Shown: positions 8,952 to 18,113, counted from the first letter of the stretch. The stretch is 64,000 nt of DNA from Clostridiaceae bacterium (GCA_902363735.1 CABJBA010000003.1:124001-188000); one strand, 5' to 3'. The notes: generated by a model not told the origin, from the letters alone. A program made the numbers and translations.

Positions 8952-10679
8952 TCAGGGACGGGCACCGCCGCCTGTTCCACCTGTTCTGCCGCCTCCCCCG
9001 CTGTTTTGGCCTCCTCCTGACCGGCCGGGTACATCACCGCCAGGCCCCATTCCCCCGGGCATCATCATATTCTGGGTTGAGCTTACAGTAGACTGGGCCA
9101 CATAGACCTCCTGGTCTTCTTCCAGTCCTTCAGTGATTTCCACATAATCCCCGCTGATCAGTCCTGTTGTCACTTCAACTGCCCGGAAGCCTGCGGGAAT
9201 ATTTCCCTGGGCCTCTTTTGCGGTTTCATCTTTTACATAAACCTGATTTCCCCGCACCAGGGCATCGGCAGGGACAGCCAGCACATCCTTCGCCTCAGCC
9301 AGAATAATTACTCCGTCCACATTCATGCCTGGAAGCAAATCCTCTATTCCGTCGTTTAAGGTGACTGTTACCGGATAATTGGTCACTCCGTTTGAGGTGG
9401 CGCTTTGCAGACTCACATTGGTAACTGAGCCCGAAAAGGTCTTTCCCTCCACAGCATCAGCTGTTACAGCCACTGTCTGGCCCACTTCAACAGATTTTAC
9501 ATCAAGTTCATCCACTGACATCTCAAAGGTGTAATAAGACATGTCGTAGATGACTGCCAGAGTAGTGGTTCCTCCGGAGCTTTTTGCAATCTTATCTCCC
9601 GCCTTTACCGCCTTTGTGATTACTTTACCGGAAATAGGAGCTGTAATGGTATAGTTACCGTAAGTATCCTGGGTGCTTTCCAACCTGCTCTTTGCAGACT
9701 CCAAGGCCTCCTGAGCTTTATCCAGAGCCTCCTTATAGGTACGCAGAAGCTTTTGGGCCGACTTCTCTTCCATGCGGAAAACAGGGGTTCCCTTGGACAC
9801 ATAATCACCCTCATGGACCAAAAGGGTTCCTACCTCCACACTGGAAGACAGATCTGCCTTCATGGCAGTTTCCAACTTTGGCTCAAAGACAGCCTCCATC
9901 GTGCATACAAAATCTCCCACTGATGCCGTGGCAGCAGTTTCTGTAGTAAGGCCTCCCGGATTTGCAGTTTCTATGGTGACATAGCGGACAATTCTTCCCC
10001 CTGTTAAGGTCACATCCATACTGCTTACAGAGGAAACCACGCCCGGAAGCTGCTCTCCAGTGTCCGTAAGGGTTAAGACAGCCCCATTTCCCGCTGCCAT
10101 GGTTACTGTCTCTCCTGAAAGAAAGGGAATCTTGATCCTCATGGTCTGATCATCATAAATGGAAGCAATTTCCGTATTGCTGCTGATCTTATCTCCTTCC
10201 CTTATGGAAAGAGATTTTATGTAACCGTTTTCCGTTGATTTAAACGTATTGCCGCTGTATTCCTTTGAAGCCGTATTATAATTATCCAGTGCTATTCCGT
10301 AGCTTTCCTGAGCTCTTTCCAGAGAATTGCTCACCGATGTCATCTCAGATTCCATGGAAGATGTATCGATCTGGAAAAGGACCTGGCCCTTTTCCACCTC
10401 ATCTCCTTCTTCAAAATCCGCGGCTATGACTTCCCCTTCTGCCAGAGAAGTGATCTCATAGGTATCTTTGGGAGAAATGGTTCCTGTAGAGGAAAGTTCA
10501 GATCTGATATCCTGTTTCGTCACTTTAGCTGTCCTGACGCTTTTTGCTTCAGCAGAGGCTTCTCTGGATTTTTTTAAGCTTAATCCTGTTATGGCAAACG
10601 CAATAACTCCAACAGCAGCAATCAGCAGCAGAAAGACCTTTTTTTTCTTTAAAAACAATGTTAGAATCGTTTTTTTCAT
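8952..10679 (-). CDS. HlyD/RND-type efflux adaptor protein
   Basis: The 575-aa adaptor has one N-terminal helix (about residues 13-32). It carries split biotinyl-lipoyl-like halves (GEVIAADFEEGDEVEKGQVLF near 89 and ISGKVITKAVKAGDKIAK near 355), a coiled-coil hairpin between them, and beta-barrel and membrane-proximal domains. The last ~35 residues are a low-complexity Gly/Pro/Met tail. It is longer than the usual 350-420 aa because the lipoyl/barrel region seems partly duplicated. In a monoderm it probably bridges the MacB permease to the wall-facing SLH protein; that is inference. Confidence 0.9.
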   Translation of the reverse strand: MKKTILTLFLKKKKVFLLLIAAVGVIAFAITGLSLKKSREASAEAKSVRTAKVTKQDIRSELSSTGTISPKDTYEITSLAEGEVIAADFEEGDEVEKGQVLFQIDTSSMESEMTSVSNSLERAQESYGIALDNYNTASKEYSGNTFKSTENGYIKSLSIREGDKISSNTEIASIYDDQTMRIKIPFLSGETVTMAAGNGAVLTLTDTGEQLPGVVSSVSSMDVTLTGGRIVRYVTIETANPGGLTTETAATASVGDFVCTMEAVFEPKLETAMKADLSSSVEVGTLLVHEGDYVSKGTPVFRMEEKSAQKLLRTYKEALDKAQEALESAKSRLESTQDTYGNYTITAPISGKVITKAVKAGDKIAKSSGGTTTLAVIYDMSYYTFEMSVDELDVKSVEVGQTVAVTADAVEGKTFSGSVTNVSLQSATSNGVTNYPVTVTLNDGIEDLLPGMNVDGVIILAEAKDVLAVPADALVRGNQVYVKDETAKEAQGNIPAGFRAVEVTTGLISGDYVEITEGLEEDQEVYVAQSTVSSTQNMMMPGGMGPGGDVPGRSGGGQNSGGGGRTGGTGGGARP

Positions 10680-10693
10680 TTCTTTCTCCCCTG

Positions 10694-11785
10694 CTAATCC
10701 TCAATATAATCAATGACTGTCCGCGTTTCATTTCCGTCTTTATCCATCGACAGTGTATAAACCAGTGTAACCGAATCTCCCACTCTTAAATCCCCGTAAG
10801 AGGAAAATGCGAACTGCATCTCCGTGCCAGCAAGTTCGTAGGTGATGCCGTCGTCCAGGATAATGGCGCTTGGAGTCATTAAATCTGCAGAATTATAAAC
10901 CACATTTTCAATTTCTCCTGATACGGCGGAACGTCCGTTTTCATTTTCGGTTCCAATGGTGTAAAGCCATACGGTTTTTGACAGGCTGTGATAATAAACC
11001 AGCACTCCATCTCCGCTTTCCAGAGAAGTGGATACCCTGTCACTGGAATCGGAAACCGGATCCCCGTCTATATAGACATTGGCAAGTTTTAATTTAAAGG
11101 GAAGATAGGATTCCAGGCCGCTTTCGCTTTTTACAATCTTTGGACCTTTTAAGCTGTTATCCACCATGGTAAAGGGATTAATTTCCCCATCTTCTGTCAA
11201 CTCGCAATCCAGGCTTTTTCCAAACATGGTTCCTGATTTTGTATCTGTTTTTAACAGGTTATAAAAGAGATTGATACAGTCCTTCTTCTGGAGAATATCT
11301 ATGGCCTCCTTATTTACGCCCTCGTTAAGTTCCAGAAAATAGTATTTGGAAAGCCTGGAGCCTGATTGGTCTCCGGTGAAATCAGAATTCACATATCCCA
11401 GAAGCGCCAAAATTCCCTTTACCCCATCCTGAAGGGTGATATATTCTTCCGGCTTAAAGTTTCCGCCCAGATAGCCATTCATCCAGCCCTGTTCCGCGGC
11501 AATTCGAATCTGGGCAGCATACTCCTGGTTTCTTGCCACATCGGCAAAGACAGAGGTGTTGCTGGTTTTACTTACCGTACTCCGGTAAGAAGATGCGTTT
11601 ACCAGCATGGAGGCAAATTCTCCCCGTGTGACCCAAACTCCTTCATTGGTAGTATTCATAATTCCCGATAGTCCGATTACTTTCTTCTGTAAATCAAAAT
11701 TCAATGCAGCCTCCGCCATTATAGGAACCATTGCCTCTGCCGCCAGCACAACAGCCAGGGAAGCCGCTATTTTTCGTCCATTCAT
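10694..11785 (-). CDS. S-layer-homology (SLH) domain protein
   Basis: The 363-aa protein has a signal peptide (residues 1-27, ending ...MAEAA). SLH-like motifs follow: VWVTRGEFASMLVNAS (about 50-65), VFADVARNQEYAAQIRIAAEQGWMNGYLGGNFKPEEYITLQDGVKGILALLGY (about 83-137). SLH domains bind secondary cell-wall polymer. The remainder is a beta-rich region with no named domain that I recognise. It is the first gene of the export operon, 14 bp before the HlyD adaptor, which suggests a wall anchor for the exporter. Confidence 0.82.
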   Translation of the reverse strand: MNGRKIAASLAVVLAAEAMVPIMAEAALNFDLQKKVIGLSGIMNTTNEGVWVTRGEFASMLVNASSYRSTVSKTSNTSVFADVARNQEYAAQIRIAAEQGWMNGYLGGNFKPEEYITLQDGVKGILALLGYVNSDFTGDQSGSRLSKYYFLELNEGVNKEAIDILQKKDCINLFYNLLKTDTKSGTMFGKSLDCELTEDGEINPFTMVDNSLKGPKIVKSESGLESYLPFKLKLANVYIDGDPVSDSSDRVSTSLESGDGVLVYYHSLSKTVWLYTIGTENENGRSAVSGEIENVVYNSADLMTPSAIILDDGITYELAGTEMQFAFSSYGDLRVGDSVTLVYTLSMDKDGNETRTVIDYIED

Positions 11786-11821
11786 TCAGATTTCTCCTCT
11801 CGTTGTTCCTATCTGCCGCTT

Positions 11822-11877
11822 ATTTTATCAGGTTCCTATGTCCGTTTTGTGACAGTTAGCTGAAATTAGTCTGAAAT
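11822..11877 (-). promoter_or_regulatory. candidate activator-dependent promoter of the SLH/export operon
   Basis: A TAAAAT -10 candidate (forward 11822-11827) has no recognisable -35. Two CTGAAAT direct repeats at 11860 and 11871 (11-bp step, forward-strand reading) lie just upstream. OmpR-type regulators bind such 11-bp repeats, and the divergent two-component genes encode one. The repeats are seen; the regulatory link is inferred. Confidence 0.4.
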
Positions 11878-11887
11878 GCATTGCCGG

Positions 11888-11916
11888 TTGCCTAAAATGC
11901 CAGTTCAATTTATAAT
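11888..11916 (+). promoter_or_regulatory. promoter of the divergent two-component operon
   Basis: TTGCCT at 11888-11893, 17-bp spacer, perfect TATAAT at 11911-11916, 44 bp before the GTG start. Confidence 0.65.
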
Positions 11917-11959
11917 AACTATCAGATAAGCTCATCATAAGGGTAAGGAGATGAAAACG

Positions 11960-12634
11960 GTGAAAATATTGATTGTGGAAGATGAAATCAGACTGGCCGA
12001 AGCATTGGGGCAGATTATGAAGGAGCAGCAATACCAGGCTGATCTCGCATACGACGGAAACGCAGGTTTAAGCTGCGGCCTGTCCGGTTGTTATGATGTG
12101 ATCATTTTGGATGTAATGCTTCCGGAAATGGACGGATTTCAGGTGGTGGGAAAGCTGAGGGAAGCTCATATCCAGACTCCTGTTCTCATGCTGACTGCCA
12201 GGGATGAAACCGGTGATAAGGTGAAGGGCCTGGATCGGGGCGCTGATGATTATATGACAAAGCCCTTTGTTCCAGAAGAGCTTCTGGCCCGCATCCGGGC
12301 TCTTTCCCGACGCCAGGGAGAAAACGCTTCTGAAGAAATGAAATTTGGTGATCTGATCTTAAATCTGCCTGCCAACGATTTATGCTGCGGCCCCAAGTCC
12401 ATTCATTTGGGCTATAAAGAATCAGAGGTTTTAAAAATCCTCATAGGCAGTTCTGGAAAAATCATTTCCAAGGATTCTCTCATATCCAGAGTATGGGGAA
12501 CTGATTCTGATGCAGAAGACAATAACGTGGAAGCCTATATTTCCTTTCTCCGCAAAAAGCTGTATTTTGTAGGTTCGGCGGTTGAAATAGGCACCATCCG
12601 CAAGGTGGGATACCGTCTGGAGGAAATGACATGA
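11960..12634 (+). CDS. OmpR-family response regulator
   Basis: A receiver domain with Asp51 (IILDVMLPEMDG), the Thr/Lys switch (MLTARDE, YMTKPF) and a C-terminal winged helix (VEAYISFLRKKL, IRKVGYRLE) define this 224-aa regulator. The GTG at 11960 is preferred: TAAGGAG lies 9 bp upstream of it but directly abuts the ATG at 11951. It overlaps the kinase gene by 4 bp and is divergent from the SLH/HlyD/MacB operon, its likely target. Confidence 0.92.
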   Translation: MKILIVEDEIRLAEALGQIMKEQQYQADLAYDGNAGLSCGLSGCYDVIILDVMLPEMDGFQVVGKLREAHIQTPVLMLTARDETGDKVKGLDRGADDYMTKPFVPEELLARIRALSRRQGENASEEMKFGDLILNLPANDLCCGPKSIHLGYKESEVLKILIGSSGKIISKDSLISRVWGTDSDAEDNNVEAYISFLRKKLYFVGSAVEIGTIRKVGYRLEEMT

Positions 12635-13878
12635 TCAAACGGCTGAGAGGAAAGTTTATTTTAATTAATATGGCTTTTGTTATCAGTATTCTGACGGCAG
12701 TTCTGGCTTCCTTTTATTATTTCAATTCAAAGCGCATGGAGCGTTTATCTGAAATGGTCCTTATACAGGCCATTGAACGGGACAAAATGAACCAGCCTCA
12801 CAACAAAGTCATATTCGGGCCAAGACCAAGAGGAGACTCCATTCCCTTTACTCCCGTCTTCGTTGTAACTTTAAACCAGGATTATTGCATTGTGAATATT
12901 CGGAAAAATAACATCACAGTCACCGAAGAACTGGCCCAAACCCTTATCCGGCTGACAAAGGAAAACGGACTTTCCCACGGAGTTTTAAAAGACTACTCTC
13001 TTCGCTACCTTAAGGTCATTACCCCGGAAGGAACAAAAATTGCATTTGCAGATCAAAGCTATGAATGGAATAATTTAAAATCTCTTCTGTTAAACTGTCT
13101 GCTGGTTTTCTTTGTAGCAATCATCCTGTTTTTTATTTTGAGTCTGTTTCTTTCCCGCCTGGCCTTAAAGCCGGTGGAAACTGCCTGGAAGCAGCAAAAC
13201 CAGTTTATTGCAGACGCTTCCCATGAATTAAAGACACCTCTTACCGTTATCCTGGCCAATTTACAAATTCTCTCTTCCCACCGGGAACAGACCGTCGGCG
13301 ATCAGGAAAAGTGGCTGAATAATACCAGGGAGGAGGTCCGGCGGATGAAGCAATTAGTAGAGGAGCTTCTCTTTCTGGCCCGTTCCGATGCAAAGACTGT
13401 CCAGGCAGACCATATTAAAAAAGAACCCCTGGACTTCAGCGACACAGTGCTGAATGGAGTTCTTCTATTTGAATCAATTGCATTTGAAAACAAGGTGAAT
13501 TTAAGACATGAAATTGAACCGGATATTTCCCTGGAAGGCTGTAAGGACCAGTTAATGCAATTGATCACCATACTTCTGGATAACGGGTGCAAATATGCCG
13601 GCAGAAACGGCTCTGTCTCTCTGGAAGTAAAAAGAGTCTTCCATCATGCCGTCTTAAACGTTCACAATACAGGAGAACTTATTTCTCAGGATGAGCAAAA
13701 GCGTATTTTTGAGCGTTTTTATCGGACAGATAAATCCAGAGTCCGCAAAAGCGGAGGCTACGGACTTGGCCTTTCCATTGCCAAAACCATTGCAGAATTT
13801 CATAAGGGAAAAATCAGTGTATCCAGCAGCCTGGAGACTGGAACTGTTTTTACCGTTACTTTGCCTCTGCTCTCGTAA
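12631..13878 (+). CDS. sensor histidine kinase
   Basis: The 415-aa kinase has transmembrane helices at about residues 10-30 and 150-173 enclosing a ~120-aa outside domain. The phosphoacceptor motif is FIADASHELKTP with His198, followed by an N box (LLDNGCKYA) and G2 (GGYGLGLSIAKTIAEF). The G1 box is weak: NVHNTGELI replaces the usual D-x-G-x-G. It overlaps the regulator start by ATGA. Signal unknown; divergence from an exporter operon suggests a response to cell-envelope stress or antimicrobial compounds (inference). Confidence 0.9.
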   Translation: MIKRLRGKFILINMAFVISILTAVLASFYYFNSKRMERLSEMVLIQAIERDKMNQPHNKVIFGPRPRGDSIPFTPVFVVTLNQDYCIVNIRKNNITVTEELAQTLIRLTKENGLSHGVLKDYSLRYLKVITPEGTKIAFADQSYEWNNLKSLLLNCLLVFFVAIILFFILSLFLSRLALKPVETAWKQQNQFIADASHELKTPLTVILANLQILSSHREQTVGDQEKWLNNTREEVRRMKQLVEELLFLARSDAKTVQADHIKKEPLDFSDTVLNGVLLFESIAFENKVNLRHEIEPDISLEGCKDQLMQLITILLDNGCKYAGRNGSVSLEVKRVFHHAVLNVHNTGELISQDEQKRIFERFYRTDKSRVRKSGGYGLGLSIAKTIAEFHKGKISVSSSLETGTVFTVTLPLLS

Positions 13879-13902
13879 CTTATGGACAGAGGCAAAGCAC
13901 TT

Positions 13903-14742
13903 TTAAATCTTTTCAACAGCGGAAACAGTCTTATCCAGCCAGGGAGATTCCAGATATTCGGCCATGCCTTTATCCACTGATTCCGCAATCTTTGGATCGA
14001 TGGGAATTCTCGCCAATACTTCCAGCCCATGTTCCTGGGCCACCTGATCAATATGACTCTCTCCAAATACGGAAATCCTTTTGCCGCAGTCAGGACATGA
14101 TAAATAACTCATGTTTTCAACCAGGCCAAGGATGGGGATATTCATTTTTTTTGCCATGTTAACTGCTTTGGCAACGATCATGGAAACCAACTCCTGAGGA
14201 GATGTAACAATGATGATTCCGTCAAGGGGCAGGGACTGGAATACAGTCAGGGGCACATCACCGGTTCCGGGAGGCATATCCACAAACATGTAATCAATAT
14301 TTTCCCAGAGAACCTCCTGCCAGAACTGCTTTACAACTCCTGCAACCACCGGACCTCTCCAGATAACGGGATCTGTTTCGTGATCCAGAATCAGGTTTGA
14401 AGACATGACGTCGATTCCGGTAGCCGTTGTAGCCGGAATCATAAGACCGTTAGGTGTCACGCCTATGCCCGACTCCGTAATTCCCAGTGCCTTTGGAATG
14501 GAAGGGCCTGTAATATCCCCATCCAGAATGGCTGCCTTATATCCCTTCGCCTGCATGCGCACTGCCATCATGGTGGTTACCAGGGATTTTCCCACACCGC
14601 CCTTTCCGCTTACCACACCGATTACTTTTTTCACTGTGCTGACAGGGTTTAAGGGTTCTAAAAAGCTGGCTTGTTCCTCCTGTCTGCTGCCGCAGGTTTC
14701 TCCGCAGGTATTGCAGTTATGGGTACAGTTTACATCACTCAT
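13903..14742 (-). CDS. Mrp/NBP35-family ATP-binding protein
   Basis: The 279-aa protein begins with a Cys-rich tail (CTHNCNTCGETCG), then Walker A SGKGGVGKSLVTTMMA (deviant P-loop with the second Lys). DMPPGTGDVPLTVFQSLP is the family signature, and a CPDCG pair that can hold an Fe-S cluster lies near residue 215. Mrp/ApbC proteins carry or insert Fe-S clusters. The start at 14742 has AGGAGG at 7 bp spacing; the ATG two codons upstream is too close. Confidence 0.92.
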   Translation of the reverse strand: MSDVNCTHNCNTCGETCGSRQEEQASFLEPLNPVSTVKKVIGVVSGKGGVGKSLVTTMMAVRMQAKGYKAAILDGDITGPSIPKALGITESGIGVTPNGLMIPATTATGIDVMSSNLILDHETDPVIWRGPVVAGVVKQFWQEVLWENIDYMFVDMPPGTGDVPLTVFQSLPLDGIIIVTSPQELVSMIVAKAVNMAKKMNIPILGLVENMSYLSCPDCGKRISVFGESHIDQVAQEHGLEVLARIPIDPKIAESVDKGMAEYLESPWLDKTVSAVEKI

Positions 14743-14780
14743 TTTCATTCCTCCTATAAAATCTTAAAATTTTCAGGCTT

Positions 14781-15353
14781 TCATTTTATCCCTGCCGCAG
14801 GACTTTTGCCAAGTATTTTAAAGACTCCCATGGTTTCCAGGGTTTTTGTCAGGGTATAAAAAATCATGGAGTCGATGGGCCACATAATCAGGTTCTTCAT
14901 CGCCCTTGCCGGAAGAAGAACCATAAACCCCTTTCCGTACAGGATAGACAGACACAAGGTGTTGAGCACCATGTTGCAGATCACTATGACCAGAAATTTG
15001 GTAATAAATACCCTTTTTAAGGTAATAGGTCTTTTGTAGTACAGGCTTCCATACATAATGCCGGATAAAATCGTCACCAGGGTAAAACCCGGGAAAAAGG
15101 CTCCCGTAGGCTTTGTCAGATATTTTAAGATATCCAGCCCCCCGGAAAAAAGCCCTCCTGCTGCCGGACCGAACAAATAGGCCATCATTTCATTGGGAAG
15201 GCTGGAAAAGCCAATCCTGATGTAATTTCCCACATCAATGGAAAACACACGCAGAATGATTCCTATTGCGGCAAACATGGCGGCAGCTGTAATGGTTCTT
15301 ACAGACTTCAGTTCTTCATAAGAATCGGTGAACAAAGTAACGAATTTTTTCAT
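14781..15353 (-). CDS. folT: folate-family ECF transporter S component
   Basis: The 190-aa hydrophobic protein has about five or six membrane helices and the S-component layout: MFAAIGIILRVFSIDVGNYIRIGFSSLPNEMMAYLFGPAAGG near the N-terminus, then GGLDILKYLTKPTGAFFPGF. These match the folate S component (FolT), which binds folate and docks with a shared ECF energy module encoded elsewhere. A THF riboswitch directly upstream independently supports folate. Start at 15353: AAAGGAGG sits 7 bp before this ATG. Confidence 0.9.
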   Translation of the reverse strand: MKKFVTLFTDSYEELKSVRTITAAAMFAAIGIILRVFSIDVGNYIRIGFSSLPNEMMAYLFGPAAGGLFSGGLDILKYLTKPTGAFFPGFTLVTILSGIMYGSLYYKRPITLKRVFITKFLVIVICNMVLNTLCLSILYGKGFMVLLPARAMKNLIMWPIDSMIFYTLTKTLETMGVFKILGKSPAAGIK

Positions 15354-15411
15354 TAAAAAAACCTCCTTTGCAGACCTCATACTACAACGGAGATAAAATG
15401 CCTATCTTCTG

Positions 15412-15511
15412 ATGCAGCGGGATGCGACTCGTGTACCGCAAGAAAATCTTTTCGTCCAACTGACAACTCCCTGTTCAGCCGGCACTTAACGCACACAAGT
15501 CTACTCTGCTT
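15412..15511 (-). promoter_or_regulatory. THF (tetrahydrofolate) riboswitch
   Basis: Read on the reverse strand, the segment carries the conserved blocks of the THF aptamer in order: GAGUAGA, GCGUUAAGUG, GGGAGUUGUC, GGACGAAAAG, CGGUACACGAGUCGCAUCCCGCU. The outer stem is closed by GCAG/CUGC. It sits about 60 bp before the folate transporter start. In this class, ligand binding lowers expression. Gene regulated and aptamer type agree. Confidence 0.9.
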
Positions 15512-15537
15512 AATATAATTTGTTTTACAACGCCCTC

Positions 15538-15565
15538 AGTATAACACAGTTTCAGAAGAAATCAA
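15538..15565 (-). promoter_or_regulatory. promoter of the THF riboswitch-folT unit
   Basis: On the reverse strand TTGATT (15560-15565), 16-bp spacer, TATACT (15538-15543), about 27 bp before the aptamer. Confidence 0.55.
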
Positions 15566-15573
15566 GCATTTTT

Positions 15574-16095
15574 TCAGCCGCCCATTCTTCTCTTTGCTGC
15601 CCCATGAACCAAAACGGCAATCAGGGTTCCCAAAACAAGACCTCCCAAAATATCGGTGGGGAAATGAACAAATAAGTACATTCTGGAAAAAGCAATGAAA
15701 GACGCCAGAACCAGGGCTAAGGTCCCCCATCTCCTGTTATAAAGCCAGATGCTTACCGCTCCTTCAAAGCTTGCCAGTGTGTGTCCTGAAGGAAAAGAAT
15801 AGTCCTCAGGGTTTCTGATCAGAAGAAGGACACTGTCATCCAGCCAGCAGGGCCTGTCTCTGGCAATGAGATTTTTCAGAAATACATTTCCAACCACATA
15901 GCCTGCTGCCAGGGAAATGAGCACACACAGGCCCATAATTCTCGTCTTTTTTATGCACAGCAGCCCGATCCCAAATACAATCCAGATAAGTCCATGATCT
16001 CCCAGCCCGGTCACCGTCTTCATGAACGTATCAAGCCATGGGGTGTGCAGAGACTGCAAAAAATACAAGAAATCAAACTCTGTCCCGGCTATCAT
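15574..16095 (-). CDS. PAP2-family membrane phosphatase
   Basis: The 173-aa protein has five or six membrane helices and all three PAP2 motifs: KNLIARDRP, PSGHTLASF and SRMYLFVHFPTD, so the catalytic His pair is intact. Family members dephosphorylate lipid phosphates such as undecaprenyl pyrophosphate or phosphatidate; the substrate here is not determined. The ATG at 16095 is chosen since AAAGGAG lies 9 bp upstream; the in-frame TTG at 16104 abuts that site. Confidence 0.92.
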   Translation of the reverse strand: MIAGTEFDFLYFLQSLHTPWLDTFMKTVTGLGDHGLIWIVFGIGLLCIKKTRIMGLCVLISLAAGYVVGNVFLKNLIARDRPCWLDDSVLLLIRNPEDYSFPSGHTLASFEGAVSIWLYNRRWGTLALVLASFIAFSRMYLFVHFPTDILGGLVLGTLIAVLVHGAAKRRMGG

Positions 16096-16180
16096 ATATT
16101 CCAACTCCTTTTTACGTAATAATACTATTATACTTCCTCGTCACCAAAAAACCAATATCCAAAACGGCTTCATAAAAGAA

Positions 16181-16209
16181 TTGACAAGTCCTGAATTTAA
16201 GTTTAGGAT
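16181..16209 (+). promoter_or_regulatory. promoter of cidA/lrgB
   Basis: Perfect TTGACA (16181-16186), 17-bp spacer, TAGGAT (16204-16209), about 43 bp before the ATG. Confidence 0.65.
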
Positions 16210-16251
16210 AGTTTTCAGTAAAACACTGATAAAACAGCAGGAGGATTTGCT

Positions 16252-16614
16252 ATGAAATACATACGTCAATTGAGTGTCATTCTTTTTATTTCTCTGATAG
16301 GTGAAATCATGCGTTTGTTTATTCCTCTTCCGATCCCCGGAAGCATTTACGGGTTGTTGCTTATGCTGATCGGTTTAAGCACTAAGCTCATTCCTTTGGA
16401 AGCAGTCGAAGAGACCAGCACATTTCTGATAGAAATTATGCCTGTTATGTTCATTCCGGCTGCAGTGGGCCTTCTGGAGTCCTGGGATTCCCTCCGGCCT
16501 ATTCTGATTCCATTTCTGGTCATTAACTTATTTTCCACAGTGGCTGTCATGGTTCTGACCGGAAAAGTGACCCAGTTTTTTATGAGTAAACAAAAAAAGG
16601 AGAAAAAATCATGA
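16252..16614 (+). CDS. CidA/LrgA family holin-like protein
   Basis: The 120-aa membrane protein has four helices and the family's LFIPLPIPGSIYGLLLMLIGL block near residue 25. CidA/LrgA proteins are linked with murein hydrolase export, autolysis control and pyruvate or small-acid transport. A strong GCAGGAGG ribosome site precedes it. It overlaps lrgB by 4 bp (ATGA), so the pair is translated together. Confidence 0.9.
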   Translation: MKYIRQLSVILFISLIGEIMRLFIPLPIPGSIYGLLLMLIGLSTKLIPLEAVEETSTFLIEIMPVMFIPAAVGLLESWDSLRPILIPFLVINLFSTVAVMVLTGKVTQFFMSKQKKEKKS

Positions 16615-17303
16615 ATACTACAGCAGGAGATTTCCTGTTTTTCGGAGCTGCAATCAGTCTTTTAGGCTATGAGCTGGGACTTCGGGTCAAAAAGCGTTTT
16701 AAGTTTGCCATATTTAATCCTCTTTTAATATCAATTGCTATTGTAATGGTTTTTTTATCCGTATTTCGTATTGATTACAGTTCTTACAGTGCCAGTGCCA
16801 AATACATCAGCTATCTCCTTACTCCTGCCACCGTATCTTTAGCGGTTCCGCTTTACCGCCAGTTTGATCTGCTTAAAAAGCACTCCGGAGCCATTGCTGC
16901 CGGAACTTTGACAGGGGTGCTCACCACCATGGTTACAGTACTCTTGCTGTCTCTCATCTTTGGCCTGAATCATCAGGAATATGTTACCTTTCTGCCTAAA
17001 TCCATTACCACCGCCATTGCCATGGGAATATCAGAGGAAATGAAAGGGTTTGTGACCATCACGGTTGCAAGTATCATTGTTACAGGAATTCAGGGAAGCA
17101 TCATTGCAGAGGCTGTATGCAGGATATTTAAAATTACAGAACCGGTTGCCAAGGGACTTGCCATAGGCTCTTCTGCCCATGCCATGGGAACTGCCAAAGC
17201 CATGGAAATAGGAGAAATTGAGGGTGCCATGAGTGGCTTAGCTATTGCAACTTCTGGTCTATGCACCGTTGTGTTTGCTTCTGTGTTTGCTAATTTTATT
17301 TAA
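16611..17303 (+). CDS. LrgB family protein
   Basis: The 230-aa membrane protein has about seven helices and the LrgB hallmarks FLPKSITTAIAMGISEEMKG and SSAHAMGTAKAMEIGEIEGAMSGLAI. Partner of the CidA/LrgA protein immediately upstream. Function as a pair: membrane activity affecting autolysis or organic-acid uptake. Confidence 0.92.
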   Translation: MNTTAGDFLFFGAAISLLGYELGLRVKKRFKFAIFNPLLISIAIVMVFLSVFRIDYSSYSASAKYISYLLTPATVSLAVPLYRQFDLLKKHSGAIAAGTLTGVLTTMVTVLLLSLIFGLNHQEYVTFLPKSITTAIAMGISEEMKGFVTITVASIIVTGIQGSIIAEAVCRIFKITEPVAKGLAIGSSAHAMGTAKAMEIGEIEGAMSGLAIATSGLCTVVFASVFANFI

Positions 17304-17319
17304 GACCACATCAAGAGCA

Positions 17320-17351
17320 TGAAAAAAGAGATCCTGAGATCTCTTTTTTCT
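17320..17351. terminator. bidirectional terminator between lrgB and the EIIA gene
   Basis: AAAAAAGAGATC, a CTGA loop and GATCTCTTTTTTC form a 12-bp stem with A- and T-rich flanks, serving the convergent genes on both strands. Confidence 0.85.
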
Positions 17352-17364
17352 TTATAAGTATTTA

Positions 17365-17859
17365 TTACAGCTCAATGAGCATATCCAGTTCTTTTACGTC
17401 TGTTCCATCATGGCATACCATATTGGGGAATTCCTGATGGTTGCAGATGATGACCGGAGTGACCACTTCGTATCCGGCACTTTTAATGGCCTCCAGGTCA
17501 AATTCCAGAAGCAGTTCTCCCGTTTTCACACGATCCCCCTGATTTTTATAGGAAGTATAATGTTCTCCCTTTAAGCTGACTGTATCCAGTCCCACATGGA
17601 TAATGATTTCAGCGCCCTTGTCCGTAGTGATACTGACGGCATGCTTTGTCTCAAACATAACTGTAAGCACACCATCGGCAGGAGCCACAACTCGTCCCTT
17701 TGCAGGAACAATGGCAACTCCTTTTCCAAGTATTTCCTGGCTGAAAGCAAGATCATTGACCTGGCTGAGAGGAATGACAGTTCCTTCTACCGGAGCTAAT
17801 ACCTTTTCTCCTTTTTCTTCATTTCCTCCGCTGAACATTTTTTTCAATGATTGAAACAT
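17365..17859 (-). CDS. PTS glucose-type EIIA protein
   Basis: A single-domain EIIA-Glc of 164 aa. The beta barrel starts at VLAPVEGTVIPLSQV. His residues occur in FETKHAVSI (stabilising) and in IIIHVGLDTVSL (phospho-acceptor His). It takes phosphate from HPr and passes it to a IIB domain elsewhere. Standalone EIIA proteins can serve several sugar permeases. No PTS permease lies nearby. Confidence 0.93.
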   Translation of the reverse strand: MFQSLKKMFSGGNEEKGEKVLAPVEGTVIPLSQVNDLAFSQEILGKGVAIVPAKGRVVAPADGVLTVMFETKHAVSITTDKGAEIIIHVGLDTVSLKGEHYTSYKNQGDRVKTGELLLEFDLEAIKSAGYEVVTPVIICNHQEFPNMVCHDGTDVKELDMLIEL

Positions 17860-18113
17860 ATGATCTTCTCCCTTCTTTTGCTATCTGAATTCCTTGACAG
17901 GAAATTCTTCACATGGGAATAGTATGCCTGATAAGTTTTTCTATGTCAATAAAAACAATTTTGATGGTGAAGTTTTTTTATATGTTATCTGTACAGAAAG
18001 ACCATCACCCAATTTTTCAGCCTACAACACACTGAAAATGTACTTTAATCAGCCAGGCACCCTCAGCACTCTCCAGGTCTGGCCCGCAGTGCCCAGCAAA
18101 ATTTGCAATTATC

